Source of the DNA: Vespa crabro
Taxonomy: Eukaryota; Arthropoda; Insecta; Hymenoptera; Vespidae
Assembly: GCF_910589235.1 (NCBI RefSeq)
Contig: NC_060956.1
Span: forward strand, 3,666,400-3,730,399
Direction: 5' to 3'
Length of the DNA stretch: 64,000 nt
Positions 36,501-52,500 of the stretch are shown here, one piece after another. The notes beneath the pieces are model-generated. The model was not told the origin of the DNA. It searched no databases and saw only the letters and a list, made by a program, of their open reading frames with translations. Numbering within the stretch: position 1 is the stretch's first letter; each line of letters begins with the position of its first letter. The position numbers and the translations under genes were made by a program.

Positions 36501-39500
36501 CTGCCTGATCTTTTGAAAACAATCAACTATAGGCACACTAGGTATTGTATATATTCTTGAAAGAGAATCCAAGCAAACACCACATAAATTATGCTTTCTG
36601 GCTATCTTTCCAAAGTGTATAATGGCTTGGACGGATGCATGTACTCCTAGCATCGAATGATTCGTTGTTTGATCTTGCTGAGAATCATAATGACTAGAAA
36701 TGAATGTATAGTGATGTTGTCGCCACGTAAAAATATCTGACCAATGACTAAGATCATCGGCTATTACGGGCAATCGATTGCGCCATGTTTTAACGATAGC
36801 CTTCATATCATGTAACGACGTACTTCTTCCATGTAAAAGACCCTGATGTATTTGCATGGCTTCTTGAAGTTCCATTATTTGTTGAGCTGCCTGAAGTAAT
36901 GGTAAATGAACATGACTTACGATATGAGGTAGTCTTCGCCATTCGCGCATGCAAAGACCTGAAGCTAACTCTACATATCTTTCAACAGCACTTAAATGTT
37001 GATCCTCGCTATGACATATGGCTAAAAATCCACGATACAGATTTACTTTCCAAGCCATTTCCTTTGGACAATTATGTTCCACTTGAGCAAGAGATTCCTT
37101 CATCAGTGGCCAATTGGGAATACGCCAAGAACTCTCCAAAATAAGGAATGGATTTTTTTCAGCTTTCTTACTTCCATATTCCAATAACAAATCCCATTGA
37201 TTTAATTCTTTTGCACATCTTATCCAATGCTGTTCCCAAAGAATAGCTTCACGTTGTATTTTGAACGGTGCTGGTGTTGAGACATAATCTTGTTTAAATT
37301 TTGTCATTGCCAAATCATATGCTCCTTGTGCTTGTTCAAAGAATCCTTGTTGTTCTAAGGCAGTTGCTTGAAGGGTTTCTTTGTAATGTGCATGCTTTTG
37401 CCAAAGACCTGACCACATATCTTCTTCACATAATAAGGAATACATATCGGATAATGAGTCCAAAACTTCAGCATGAGGACTATTGTCTGGTTCAAAATCG
37501 TAACAATCGGATTCTCTCTTAGTTTTAAACTGATTATTTCCATTGTCAAATGCCATTTGTTCCAAGTTCAATGTCATTCTATGCCAAAGATTGTGTGATC
37601 TACCTAAGTACTTCATTAATGCAGGTCTCATTGGTACAGGAGGATTACAATGAGATAATGCTTCAACAAAAGTTGCTATCGCACTAGGATGACAATCCTT
37701 TTGTATTATATGAGTACCACTACAGATAAATGGTACGACTTCTGCGATCAAAGTATTATGTTGATGTTCATCTAAAATACCCCATAATTTTGGAAAAGTA
37801 TCCAGCCATACACGTTCTGCCAAGTTTGTGTCCATATGACAAAGCTGTGCTGCTGCTAACAATAATTGTTCTGTTCTGATTTTTTTAGAATTTTCTATAA
37901 ACTCGCCTTGCTTCGCTATTAATTGTGTCAACGTAGCTTTTCCGGTAGTAGTGATTTCCTCTGAAACTGTCGTTGAATCAGTATTGGAGAGATCCATGTC
38001 AAGAATATCCTCTTTTATATCATTTGATTCTACCATCTCTTGAGGTTCTTCTTTTATGGTAGAATATATAATAAAATTTTTATGTTCTTCACTATCTGCC
38101 ATATTTATTACAGACGTAACGCTCGGCAATAATGTATCTTGATTAGACATTTGTATTTGAGTAGTTGAATTTGCGGTAACAAGAAGTAATTCGATACATT
38201 GTTTGATCCAATAATGTTGGCCTATTGCATCCCAACTTTGACTACAGATAATGTACAAAAGTCTATCATGAAGTCGTCTTCTCATTGATCCATCAAATAC
38301 TTCAAAGAATTTTGCTCGAATGTGCGGTTGAATACATCGTAGACCAGCAAGAAAAGCAGGTTCCAATTTTGATGTCAGTTCCGAAGCTTTAAGTGCCTCA
38401 TCTCTATATATAAAATTGACCAGTTCCAAAAATTGTCTATTTAATTCTAAATCATCGGGAAAACGTTTTTCAACATATTGCATCATCTTAACTAACAAAA
38501 TAGATTTTTCTCTTAAACTTGGAGCTTGATTCATAGCTATTGGACTCTTGTTTTTCATCCATTCTTCGAGCATTTTAGTAATAGCTTTCATTACTTTGAT
38601 ATCTTGTGTTTTTTCTATAAGGCCGACAAGAATAGATCCTATAAATGATTTTCGCATCTCTACACCCATTACAACTACACGATTTTTAACGAGATCCAAA
38701 CTTAAAATCAATAATTCGCTGCCGACTGGATTAGCCTCCGCTTGTGTGGAGTGTAAATGATCTTTTGCCATTCTATGCAAAACTCTCATAAATGGTGTTA
38801 TCAGTCGATCTATATAACTCTGATTATTTGTGCAAGCAGCTTTTAACATCATTAATGTTCCGAACAATGTGCTAGGGGTAGCAGAAGTATTTTTTTCATA
38901 ACTTGCTAATCCATCAACAATAAATTTACCTACTGCAGTATATAATGTATCTAATTCTTCGTATTTGGAAGTGACAGTAGATGAAGTAGGCTCTGCTGGG
39001 AATATAGTAATCAATCGTGACAGTAAACCATGGACTAATCGTATAACTTTAGTGTTACTACTTGAAATACAAACGCTTATACCACGTTGTAAAGGTTTGA
39101 AACTTGCAAGTATTTGTTCTCTTTTCATGACACCCAATAAAAACGTCAGAACTTCTAAAGCTGTACATATGTTGCCATAATTGGGTTGGGCATTATCTAC
39201 ACTAGCGAGTACTTTATCGAGCCATGCTAATTTCAAATCACAACATTGTGGCCACACATCTGGTTTTAATGCCATCTTTAATAATGCGACACATCGTCTT
39301 GATAATTGCTCACCAGGATTACCATGGATTGTTGTTACATCATTTACTTGACAGGCTAAACGTAATAAGAAATTAAGAATTGCATCAGCATGGGCTCTTT
39401 CAATTGGTTTTGTAGATCCCGGCTCTGTTCTTGGTAACATCACTGGTACTGTAGCATTGCCTGATGCAGATTGAGTAGATATACGTTTTACACCCATTGA

Positions 39501-42500
39501 ATCTTCTGGCATTGGACGTTTTACTGCACCCGTCGCTGTTCTAATACCACCAGATTCTATACTTTCAGCCTCATCTTTTATTCTATGTAATTCCCACTTT
39601 ATGATCACCTCTGCTAATTCTACAGCTAATCTTCTATGCTCTATCGTAGCAGTAGGACTGAAGCCCAACCTTTGTATAGAGTTTACTATATGTTGTACTA
39701 AATGATGTCTTACAGGATAATAAACTTTATAATGTCTCACAACCAATTGTAAAATATGAAAAAGTTGTTGCATAGAATGACCTTCTTCCACAATAATTTT
39801 TTTCGTCCAATGTGTCAACATTGTATTACCATCTTCCATTCTAACTGGCATTGCTGGTGTTAAAATTTCTAATGCTTGTCTTACAACGTTTCTCGCATCT
39901 AAGGCATGTGCTTTTAATAAACTATGAAATACTTGAAGAACTATTCTTTTATGAATGGCAAATTTGGCAATAATATGACTTAAAAGTAAATGTCCATGGT
40001 ATCTAGTTGTGGGATCGACACAATTTTTACCCAATAAACAAGGCCAAGCAAAAGTCATTAAACGCCGTAATTTGTTGCCTTGTCTTTTATTAGTTACATC
40101 GTGTATATGCTGTGAAGCTTGCTCTACCAGCAAACATGAAAATTGGAGTAAAAATATTCGTACACAGTCTGCAGAGCCAAATGGATTGTCTGGATCGATA
40201 ATTTTACTGATAAAAACGGAGACCACGTTTTCTGGATTATCCTGATAAGGCATAGGTGCACCTCCCACTAATTTTGTACCTTCTCCTCTTTCAAAACTTA
40301 TTGCAAAACACGGGATAATGATCAATTGAAGAACATTAGCTTTGAGCTCCTGTGATAAATTATTTGTTGGAAAATGATCAACAAATCTAAAGAAGGCACT
40401 ACGTTTCCATTCCACGGTATATTCTTGTGCCACTGTATGCTCCAAGAAATCCTTAAGAAATTGGAAATCAGGGATAAATCTATCACATGTTGCTCTCAGT
40501 AATTGAAAGAGCAAATCTATGTCATTTGGATGATGTCGGAAATAATGTAACAAGATTTTGACTATAAGCTTTGGTTCTTTCCAATGACAATAATCAACAC
40601 TTTCTACCTTTTTATGTAATGCTTGATAGTCGTCATTACACCAGATTTGTTTTAAGGCATTCACTAATTGAGTTTGAGTGGACAACCATTGTTCGTCGAA
40701 TTTAATAAGTACGGAAACGATTTTGATTGCCTGATGTTGAAGTTCACTTTTTTCATTATGCGATAAATTCGAATTTGTTTGACTGTGTGCATGTAACATA
40801 GTAATCAATCTTGCTGTACTGTTATGCAATACATCACGGAATGGTTTTCCTTCTTTTTGTTTGATAAGAAATTCTAAGTATCTACTCCATTGTTGATCCT
40901 TTATATTATTGTCATGTAAGAACAAATTAAGTGTCTCTGTTGGATATCGTAATAAAAATCTCATTAAAGGAACGCGGAAGGGACTAGACACTTCAACAGT
41001 CAATGATTTTTCAGTTTGCAAGACAAGTCTGCAAAGTACATCTATAAATTTAGGTGTAGCTGCTGGAATTTCATGAAAAATCCCAATAATAGTAGCAATC
41101 TTCTGTTCATTTTCTCCAGATTTCGCTATACCTTTATGTGCTTGAATCAAGTTTTCTAATAATTTTTTCAAATGTTGTAGTAATTGTTCACACAGTGTAA
41201 TGCTGAACGTGCTAGGAAACAATTGCGTCAAGTATGATAGCCGTTTTACGCAATTCAAACTTAAATTTCTATGATCTCCTAATGTTAAAAGCATTGGTCT
41301 CATAATAGTATGAACAGATTCCATGTCAATTTGGAAACCTGCTATAAATTTCTTCATACATTCGAATGCAGCTTCTTGCAGTTCTGCATTTGGTTTTTCC
41401 AAAGCTTTGTAAAGTACACCAAAAATTTTGTCCCGGCAAGCTACGATATAATGACAAGCCGCCAATGCTCTGAGCGCTGATTTTCTAAGAGGAATAAGAT
41501 TTGATACGGATTTATAACAAGGCAGTTTGTTCAAATTCGCATCTTCTGCTTCACTGAGCGCTAAAAGTTCTTGAAAAAATACTTTATGTTCCATGATAGT
41601 CAGATCGATAGTAAATAGACGTGGATTCAAGGTAGTACAAAAAGTGTTGCCATCCATTAAACCAATTTGAGCATTGGCAGGTTGATGTCGTAACAAATGC
41701 TTTTTCGGTGGAATCATGTCTGCCAAAACTTCCTTATGTGGTTCCATAACTTCCGTGACGGTTTTATTTTGTATCTCGGCAAGTAATCGCAATGAAGCCA
41801 TTGCTTGTTCTCGTACTAAAGTGTGTGGTGAAGTAACTTGTCTGACCAACTCGTGAGTAACTTCGTATAAACTTTTATTTTGGGCTTCTATTAATTCCGC
41901 ATTTCCATCTTGAATACCAGGATTGACACAAACTCTTAGCATTTTTTCTAAGTTAGCTTTGGCCATGTCGATGGCACCATTAGATACTTCTTCCGTTAAA
42001 TCCATCATTACGAACATCAATGCTTTTAGAAAAATGAAAAGATGATTTAACACCCATTTCGTTGCCATTCTTTCAAAGAGAAATTTTATGGCTATACAAC
42101 CACCTAGTTTAGCATACCAGGCACGTTCGTAACATAAGGAACACATTCTTTCCGCTAAATATTCCATTAATGGCAATTGGCAAGCTCTCTCTTTGGAACC
42201 TAAAATGTTGGTTGCTGTTTCTAATATTAGCACCAATGCCAAATGACCAGGTTTGTAAAGTTCCTTTTCTTCGTGGCCCATTATTACAGCAAGGGCATCT
42301 ATCAATACAAGAGGATCTTGTCCTTGCATACGTACCTGTTTTCCTGTTAAACAAAATGGTCCAGCTTGCTGTGCAATTGCAACCATTGTATAATGTCTAA
42401 CTATGGATACTACACTTCCAAGAACTGAATTTCGAAGTTCTTTGATTTCAGCAGCAACGAATAAACCTGTTAAGGCAGTTTGTTGTACATTTCTTGCTAC

Positions 42501-45500
42501 TGAGTCAGGACATTTATAATGAGGTCCTTGTTGATGTGGAATTTTGCCTTCTTTAAAAGTGGGATGCATAAATAACTTCTGTAATATAGTGTTGTTATCA
42601 TCTAATCGTAAAGATGCTGCTAAATAGCAACTAATAACTTCCCAACATTGTCTACGATAAAACGAACCCGTTGTGTTTGATTTAAGAGCATTAAATGCTG
42701 TTTCAATTATTTTCTCTACAGGAAAATCAATTGGTTTTGATGGTTCTTGAAAATAGACAACTACTGCAGGTGAATTAGTTTCACGATCATTGTACTCTAA
42801 TTTTTGTGGTTCAATCATCATTTTACGATTTCCTCCACCAAACTTGCCTAATACTCTGAATGCTACATGTGCTTGATCAGTAGAATTATGCAAAGTTCTC
42901 CATAATGCCTGCATTAGATCAGCACGTACTGGTTGTATATGTTCATACAGAAAATCTGGTTGTAAATTATCAACACAAAGTTCGAGAGTTCTTAGGCCTT
43001 GGCTGACCAAACAGTAACTTCCATTAAGTGCAGAAACGAGAGGATCCATCAACATCGGAAGATATGGCAAGAGCGAACTTAATCTTACTGGCACTGTTAA
43101 ACATAATTCAACGAAGAGATCTTTCATATGTTGTCTATGTAAGCCAGATTGTAATCTATTTAATCCTTCCAACATATTAGGAAGTAAAGGCAAAAATTCT
43201 TGATACAAAAGATCATGAGATCCACCACCGATTGATCTAAATAAAGCACGTAGAAGTAAAAAATAGTTATATGGTTCCTTTGCTGACATAGCCAATTCTA
43301 TAGCCCTGTTAACAATTTGGTTTAAATGTGGCCGTAACATATGTTCATTTTCGGCTGGGAAAAGAGATACACTACCAAAAACAAGTTTAAATAATCTCAG
43401 GTATAGATTGCTTCTTTCTACATTAGATCCCATATCACCCATTCTCTCTAACAAATATTCGACCAATATTGTAGCGAAAGTTGATGATATTGTAGGGCTA
43501 GACAGAAAAGCACTTCCAATTATTTGTAATGTGCAATTCTTAAAAATTCTTTCCACCATATAATCTATTGATGTTGAAAATATTTCTTGAAATGTTTGTG
43601 GATTCATTTGAGTAAACACGTTACCAAAGAGTTCTAGAACTTCTTTTTCTTCTCTTGTTCTTATTGTTTGTGATTGTGCTGGTCTACCTGGTTGTGTAAT
43701 AGCTCCAACAGAAGGAGGACCTATAGTATAAATATCCAATGCCGGTAAAGCCCATTTAACCAATTTTATATAAATTAATGTCTCTTTTGGTTGGAATTGA
43801 TTAGATTGTATCACTTCACTTGATTTACTGTTTATGCAATTAGATGTAATAGCCTTGGCACCATGTACTAAACTTTTCACTAAATTTCTGTAATCTGCTA
43901 CATTATAACTCATAGCTTGAGAGACAGGGAATCCGAATTTAGATTTTCCAGTTTCTTTTTCCTCAGTTAGATCTGGTATAACTGGTTTCACATCTTCTGT
44001 CTTGACATCTAATCCAGTTGGTGGTAATTGTTTTACTTTGTTACGTAAAATTGGTATGTATATTTTAGCAATTGTCTTAAATTTTAGAACAAATACTAAA
44101 AGTATACGCATTAATAATTCTCTCCCTTGAGAACTGTTTTCAGCATCTGATCTTTGTCTAACGGTATCTACTAAATTCATTAATAATTTACAAGATACCA
44201 TTTGAACAGCTGTTGGAAGACTTTGATCAAGCAAATTTTTGCTATATAAATGGACTGCTCTTGAGACATCACTTAATGGCAATAATAATCTGACATGATG
44301 TACTAAATCAGCAAGAGTTGAATATGCTAATGGCCTAAGAGATTCTCGTGTTGTCCATCCACGACCAATAAATATGTCTTCATCAAAGAAACATTCCATG
44401 TGTGGTATAAATTTATTACGTAAGTCTGTGGCAAGTATATGCCTAGATGCAATTACCAATTCCTTTCGTAAATGTGCTACTTCCATAGGACAGAGTGTAA
44501 ACAAGCCCAATATACCTTTCACTAATATCGTACTATGTTGTGATACTACATCTTGATAAACTCGGATAACGTAAGCCAAGAAAGACAATGTCTTAATTTG
44601 TGCTCCCATAAAATCAACAAATACTTCCTTATTGAATCCAGGAGATGCACGATGTTGAGGACTTGGTTGTAATGTGATAGTAGTTATTACAAGTGGTATA
44701 AAATCTGATACATCTTGATGAACATTTTGTTTATACAACTGATTCATAAGCACGACTATAATAGGCAATTCTTGTAGTACTTTAAGAGATAATACTGCCT
44801 TTGGAATGAGATTATACTATAAAATATAAAGACACACGTGTTACTACTTATGTCGTTCTATCTTTTTAATTTTCTTTTTTTTATAAGTAATTCATATTTA
44901 CTTACTGTAACAACAGTACCATCGGCTGCTTTCTTTTCACTTTGTATAGCAGTAATTGTAAATGTTTCTTTTAAAAGAACTTCTATATTTACTTCAGATA
45001 AATCCTTTACTCTGAGTGGTGGACGTGGTTCAAATATTTTTGGCAAATTCTTTGGTAACTCACTGTAAACCGATTTTACAAATTGCAGGAAATACTGTAT
45101 CTGTGAATAAGAGTATTTATAAATTAATACAAATAAAAATATATAATAATAAAATAATTTGGTAAAAATAAGAATCAATTACTTCAGGATTAAATGTTGG
45201 CTTATACTGTTTATGAAGCTCAATGATAATTCTTAAACACACCAATACATTTTCTTCATTATCTGTTTCTAATAATTTTGACATAAGGCTTAAAATCTGT
45301 TTGACATATGGTCGCAGACATTCATTACTTGGAAGTCTATGAATCATTTCGAGAATAAGTTTGCGAACTTGTTGTATGTTATATTCTGATATAAAATGAG
45401 GCTCTCCTTCTTGTAATATTTTTAAAAATATTTTCATCATATGATCCAAAAATGCTGGATATTGTGAAGAACACATGATGACCTAAATAAAAATAATAGT

Positions 45501-45686
45501 ATTATTAAAAGAATATTTTAATAAAAGTATTTTGTTACATAGGATATAATATATTTATACCTCAAAATTTTCAGATAATTCTTGAGCAGCCTTTAATTTT
45601 AATTCATCTTTAGAGACAGGATCTGCCAACATGGTCACGTATGACCGATAAGTATTCATTTGTGTTACAGGATCTGGTGGTGCCAT
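33571..45686 (-). CDS. TRRAP: TRRAP / Nipped-A, PIKK-family pseudokinase
   Basis: Ten coding exons on the minus strand: 45686-45561, 45482-45183, 45100-44906, 44816-35691, 35618-35444, 35351-35120, 35035-34942, 34867-34319, 34224-34011, 33914-33571. Together they encode 3784 aa (Nipped-A and TRRAP are about 3800). The protein is the scaffold of the SAGA and Tip60/NuA4 acetyltransferase complexes and contacts activators. Exons 1-4 encode the long HEAT-repeat ring and the FAT domain. The last exons encode the kinase-like domain (GHNGRLYPYLVVND) and the FATC end CRMDPSWHPWL. The region where active PIKKs have DRHxxN and DFG reads LNPDMMYVHQD and NIAYFKFD, so it is a pseudokinase, as in all TRRAPs. 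Exon 4 alone is 9126 bp (3042 codons) without an intron, very unlike its neighbours. The start ATG matches the family's MAPPDP-type leader. A possible acceptor (GAATAG|GTGTTC) just upstream suggests a noncoding first exon. Confidence 0.98.
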
Positions 45687-46225
45687 ATTTGCTTCAAGAT
45701 TGAATATACAATTATTATTAAGGATGATCCATCAGAACACCTATTCAACAATGAAATAAAAACTAAACAATGTTTTATCAAAAATAATAATTGAAAATAA
45801 GAAGTAACAATATGTCAAAATATATCTAATTCAATTAAAATCTTATATACAAATTTTACATGCAAAATATTATAAACAGAAAAATTAGTCCAAAAAATCA
45901 ATAACATAATGTAATGACTTTTTTATGAAAATATATATATATATATACATATATATCTGGATGGATGTACTAAAAGTAGTAGTAAATAAACCCTAGCAAC
46001 CATTACTAATACTCTTGAGAATGCATTATAAGATATAGATTACATTTCTGTTATTTAGTATCCTATACTACACTGATCTTCTACTGTGCAATAATTGTAC
46101 AGTAACACAAAAATTGCATATTGTACTAGTTTTGTTTGTTGCAAATTATAACGTACAATAATACACAATAATAAAAACTATAATTTTTATTTTATTTAAT
46201 TAAAAAAATAAAATAAAATAAAAAA
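45687..46225. promoter_or_regulatory. Shared intergenic region, TRRAP / NWD2-like
   Basis: 540 bp separate the divergent start codons. The sequence is AT-rich, with an (AT)n run at 45931-45955 and a run of A/T-only AAAATAAAA just before the NWD start. No GC-rich core promoter is apparent. Confidence 0.45.
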
Positions 46226-49200
46226 ATGGATGAAACAACTATTGATTCAATTTTTGCAGGATCTTTAAAATCATTGCCTGCTGTAAGTTCAAAAATAGTA
46301 AGAATATTTACAAGTTCTACATTTACTGGTAAGTTTTTATTCATAAAATTATAATATTGTAATATAAATATAGATGTAATGAATAATAGCTGATGTATTT
46401 CAGATACATCAATGGAAAGGAATACATTAATGGCTCAATGTTATCCTAAAATTAAGGATTATTGCAGAGAAAAACATGGTTTAGAGTTTCAGGTAAAATA
46501 TTAATTAGCTAGTTCATTTAACAATAAATAAAATTGCATAAGAAGATAAAACTTTATACAACATAGATACATATCTATAGATATTTATAGAGAAATTGAT
46601 TTTCATTGTACCAGGTACCATACATGCAGAATATATATATATACATATATATATACATAGCATTTGAGTAAATTCATGTAGTGAACTATATATATAATAA
46701 GTTATTTTATATAATATAAGAAAATAATTAATTATTAAATAGAAGTTGCTTACTAAATATTTCTTCTTCCAATAGGTAGTTGATATGCGTTGGGGTGTAC
46801 GTGATGAAGCCACAGATGATCACATGACTACTGAGCTATGCATGAGAGAAATAGAAAATTGTCAAAGATTATCCATGGGACCAAACTTTGTGGTAAAATA
46901 TTATATATAATTAAAATAAATTAAAATGTTAACACTATACATTTTATTAATCATTACGCATTCAGGTATTTTTGGGTCAAAAATATGGATATCGTCCTAT
47001 ACCAACTTATATACTCAGTTCAGAATTGGAAATGATAAAAACAGAATTGGATAATCAAGGAGTAGATGTTTCTGTTCTTGATCAATGGTATAAAAAGGAT
47101 AGTAATGCTGTACCACCAACAAGTATCTTACAACCCATTTCATCGATTCTAAAAAACTTTAATAACAAAGTAGATACTCTTTGTATTTTTTTTTGTATAA
47201 TAAAATATAGTAACTTTATTTATTAACATTTTCTATCCCAATATTTAGAGAATACCAAAATTACAACAAGAAGATCAGGCCATTTGGTGGGATACTATGG
47301 TAAAGATGCAAAAAATCTTTAGAAAAGGAGCACAATCTTTATATAATTGTGGAAAATTTGATAAAGATACAATGCACAACTATTTCATGTCTGGTAAAAA
47401 TAATACAAAAACTCTATTTTATAATATGTAATTATAGATAAAGAATTTAATATAATGTGAGCACAATTGATTTGTAAACAGTGACTGAAAGAGAAGTAAT
47501 CAATGGAGTTTTAAACGTGAAGAATACAAAAAATCATTGTTTAGCTTATATACGATATATAAATAATATAAATCTTCAAAACTTAAGGAAGGCAAGTTTA
47601 TTTATAGATATTGCTAATAGAAGTTTGGATAATGAAGCTTGTAGATTATTAGCTAATCTTAGGGATGAAAGATTGCCTGACAAAATTGAAAGTACAAATT
47701 TGCAAAGGTATTTATATAATTTAAAATATGATAAATGTTCTGATATTAATTTACATTCTTATTTATTTTATCATAGATACACAGTGGAATGGATTGGTAG
47801 GGAGGGTTTGGATCCTGAAACACATAGCGAATATTTACAACATTTTATAACACATTTCTATCGAAATATAATAAAACTCGTAGATCGTGCAATGCGAAAA
47901 GAAGATAGTTCTGCTCAGGGACAAATTATAACGGAAATTTTACAACACTTGCATGCTTGCAATAATTCTGTTAAGGTAAATTTGTATTGAGATAAAATCA
48001 AAGAAGAAAAGTAATAAAATGTTGACTCATATCTATTATGTAGATATTTTATGGACGAGAAGATATATTGGAGAACATTAAATATCATATGTTAGGTGAT
48101 AGCGAAAAACCGTTAGTTCTTTATGGGGAAGGTGGATGTGGTAAAACATCTTTACTGGCAAAAAGTGCAGGTTTGTCAAGCACTCTATGGCTCATAAATA
48201 AGAAGCCCATTAGTATAATAAGATTTCTTGGTACAACCCCAGATAGTAGTGCATTAACTCCAACACTTATTTCCATTTGTCAGCAAGTAAGCATGAATGT
48301 ATTTGGAATATATTTTTTTTATTTTATACAAATATCGAAATGATAAATTTTTCATTTTTTATAGATTTCATATAATTTTATGTTACCATTTGAAGAAATA
48401 CCAGATGATCTTGTACCACTTACAGCATATTTTAAACACTTGCTTACTTTGGCTACAGAACAACAACCAATTTTGTTATTTCTGGATAGTGTAGATCAAT
48501 TAACAGGTGTGCAAGGAAATAAATTATCATGGTTACCTACTAGACTTCCTTTTAATTGTAAGGTGAGTATTGTTTTTTACTTATTTATTTTTCATTACGA
48601 ATTTTAATATTCCCTTTTTTTTTATAGATGATACTATCTTGTGCAGCTGAAGAATCTAATCCTCTAATTTCGCGAGATTATCAATTACTACGTAGAATGA
48701 TTGATACAGAAGAAAATTTTATAGAAGTTACAGCTTTAGGTGAAGATTTAGCGATGGATGTTATAAGGTATAAAAGTATTATATTTAAATAATAAGTATT
48801 ATTAATTAATAAATAATAATTGTTTCAACAGAATGTGGATGAAAACTGCGCACAGAGATCTAAATAATTATCAATGGCGCTTAGTTGCAAATGCTATATC
48901 AAAATGTTCTTTACCAATTTTTGTAAAATTAGTCTTTGCTGAAATATGTAGGTGGCGTAGTTACACCAAACCAGCAGATACCCATTTAGCAAATACTGTA
49001 ATGGATAGTATAATGATGTTATTTGAAAGAATAGAAAAACAACATGGCACAATATTAGTTTTCCATGCTCTAGCTTATATTACAGCTGCTAAGTCAGGAT
49101 TATCTGAATCTGAACTTGAAGATTTAATTTCTTTAGATGATAAAGTTCTAGATGATGTATATCAATATCATTTGCCACCTGTTAGAAGAATTCCACCTCT

Positions 49201-49449
49201 TCTTTGGACAAGAATACGGAATGATTTACCTAATTATTTAAGTGAAAGAGAAGCTGATGGTGTCAGTGTTCTTAATTGGTATCACAGACAATTTAGAGAT
49301 ACCGCTAGGGAGAGATATTTTAAGAATATGAATATGGCAATGTATTTTCATTCAATGATAGCTGATTATTATCTTGGTATTTGGGGAGGTGGGAAACCAA
49401 AACCTTTTAAATACACAGAAATACAAAGACATCGGTAAACACTTAATAC

Positions 49450-49509
<60 letters not shown>

Positions 49510-52500
49510 ATAATAAATATATATATATATATATATAATAATTTCACTTAAATGATTGTATAAATGGGGAATTTAGGTTTAATCTAGCAGATAAAGAAGG
49601 TCTAGCAGATAGAAAAGTACCAGAGCAGCCTTTAGCATTTTATTCAAAGGAAGGAACCATCTCTAGATATAACTTACGAAAGGTATATTCAAGTTATTGA
49701 ACAACAATTATAAGAACTAATATTTCTATGATTTTAGTTTGGAGAATTACCTTTCCATTTGGTCAGATCACGCCGTTTTAAGGATCTATTTGAAAATGTT
49801 TTATTTAATTATGAATGGTTACATGCCAAGTTAAGTTCTTGTCCACTGCAAGCTGTACTTTCAGATTTTGAAGATGCATGTAACTTCATTGACAATCAAA
49901 ATCTAGTGAGGTAAATTACATATATGAAATATATGTAGGAACAAACAACAAATTATAAATAATTATGAATGAAATATATATGATATATATATTATTTTTA
50001 GAGAATTAATGCTAGTAGCTGATGCATTAAGATTAGGAGGAGCAATTCTTGGAAGTCACCCAGATATGTTAGCTCCTCAATTAATTGGTAGATTATTGCC
50101 AGAAATTGATGGAAATGTTAATGTTAAAATGTTATTACAAGCTTGCGACAATGATGGAGTTAAAGATTGTGCTTTACTTCCACTTTATCATTGTTTGCAT
50201 ACACCTGGTGGCCCATTAAAGGTAATATAATGACAAATTAAATAAATTAAATTCTTAAGAAATATTTGTTTACAGTATTCACTTGAAGGTCATCAATTTG
50301 CCGTATTTGGATTTTGTTTAACATCAGATTATCGTTACGTTGTATCAATATCTAATAAATTTATAACATGGGATCTTAGTACAAGTGATATGACTAGAGA
50401 TGTTAGTCCTGGCGTAGAAGGAATAATGCAGCAATTAGTATTAAGCCCTGATAATAGATATGCTGCTGCATTTACAACTAACGATCAAGTATTATATAGT
50501 ATTATCACACACACATAAAGATTATTTTCTATTCCTTATACAAAATATTTTTATAGACTGTTGTCCTAAATACTTTGACAAGTGAATTTGTTATCATTAA
50601 TAATCCACTACCTGACGAAGAACATGTATGTGGAGTGCATTTAACAAATCAGTATGTATTTATATATGGTAAAATAGGTTGGTATAAATTTGACTTACGT
50701 GGAAATTTACTTGGAAACTATACCAACCCTGAAGACTCTAACAAATGGCCTATTTTGTGTAAATAAAAAAATAGTTTATTTTTTAAAATATATTTACTAT
50801 ATAAACATCAATATCTAAATAATTTTCGTTTATTTTTATAGATGTAGAATACACAAATTTGGATGAATATAGGATCGTATTTTGGTCAGGTAATATAGAA
50901 GATCCTATTATGCTTTTACATACTTATAAAAAAAAGAGTGCATTGGACTTATTTCACTTTCATAGGTAATAATAACAAAAAAAATTTTTTTTGATATATG
51001 AATTCTTAATTAAATAAAATTTTCAGTGCTATGGTTATGAATAATCAAAAGGATACTTTATATGCATGTACGACTAAAGATATCTATAAAATTACAAAAT
51101 ATATGATAGACGAAACATCTACCTTTTGGGAAAAAAAAGAAGACATACCTAGGGCATATAATGATGATGTAGAATATATTTTACAATTAAAACTAGATAA
51201 GGAAGAAGAATATCTCTTAGCAACAACAGGAAATGGATTTGTTGTTTGGTTTTTAGAAAGTAAAAGTGATGCACATGTACTTATGTTACCAAATGGAGTA
51301 CGAAATATTAATACAAGAATGATGTATTCTAATTCTATTATGGTCAGTAGTACCAAAAATTATGCAGTTGCAGGTGTAAGGTATGTTTGAAGATGATGTT
51401 AGAAATAAAGAAATGTTGGATTGATACATAATTTTTTTTTCTTTCTCTTTTTAGAAAAAATTTATACGTTTGGAGCCTGGAAACATGTGAATTGTTAAAA
51501 GTACTGGACGCACACTTTGCCAGAATTATTCAATTAGAAGCTTTAACTATTGGAAATTGGAATAGTGTGGTAACGTCAAGTATTGATAGAAGTGTTAAAG
51601 TTTGGAATATTAATAATATATTTGAACAAGTACATGTTATTGATAGACATGAATTACAAATTGATATGATCAGTTTAGCACAAGAATCTAATTTAGCAGT
51701 TACAGTTACAAGAGATTGTGTAGGTGTTTGGGATCTCCAATTAGGAAAACTAATTTCTAAACTTGCTGATAGTCCCTTAGGGGCAATTGTGACACATGCT
51801 TCTATAACACATACTGGAAGGTAAGAAATCAATTAACTTTATAGAAAATAATATAAATATTTACTGTAAATTATAAATTATTTTAATATATAATATATTT
51901 TAGATATATTATATCAGTAGAATCTGGAAATGTATTAATTTGGAATAGAATTACGGAACAAGTATTATTTAAAGGAGAACAAGCAAATGTTAAGCAACTT
52001 AAGTTAATAGAAAATTCGACTAAATTTTTCACAGTTTCCAGACCAAATAACCCTACTGGAGTAGAAAGTATGAGAACTATTGCTGTTCTTGTCGTAAGAA
52101 GTATCCCAGGTATAAATATAAATTATAAAATTTATAATAAAAAAAAATTAATGTTCGTATAATTTATAGATGGGGCAACAATATTTTCATTTGAATATAC
52201 AGTGAGAAGCCACACAGGAACACCTTTTAGACAAGTTCAAATAACTTCAGACAATTCACATTTAATAGTACCGGCAGCTGATAAAGGCAATAGAGATTGT
52301 GTCATTATTTATAATGCAAAAACTGGAATATTAATGAATAAAATACCAGTCAAATTACCTGGATTCAAGGTACATAACATATCATTAATATATTATAACT
52401 TTTTCTCAATAGCCAATAATATTAAAAGTATCAATTTTATAGGATATAATTTGTATTACACCTATGCCTAACAAAAGTCACTGGGTAGGCATCATAGGCT

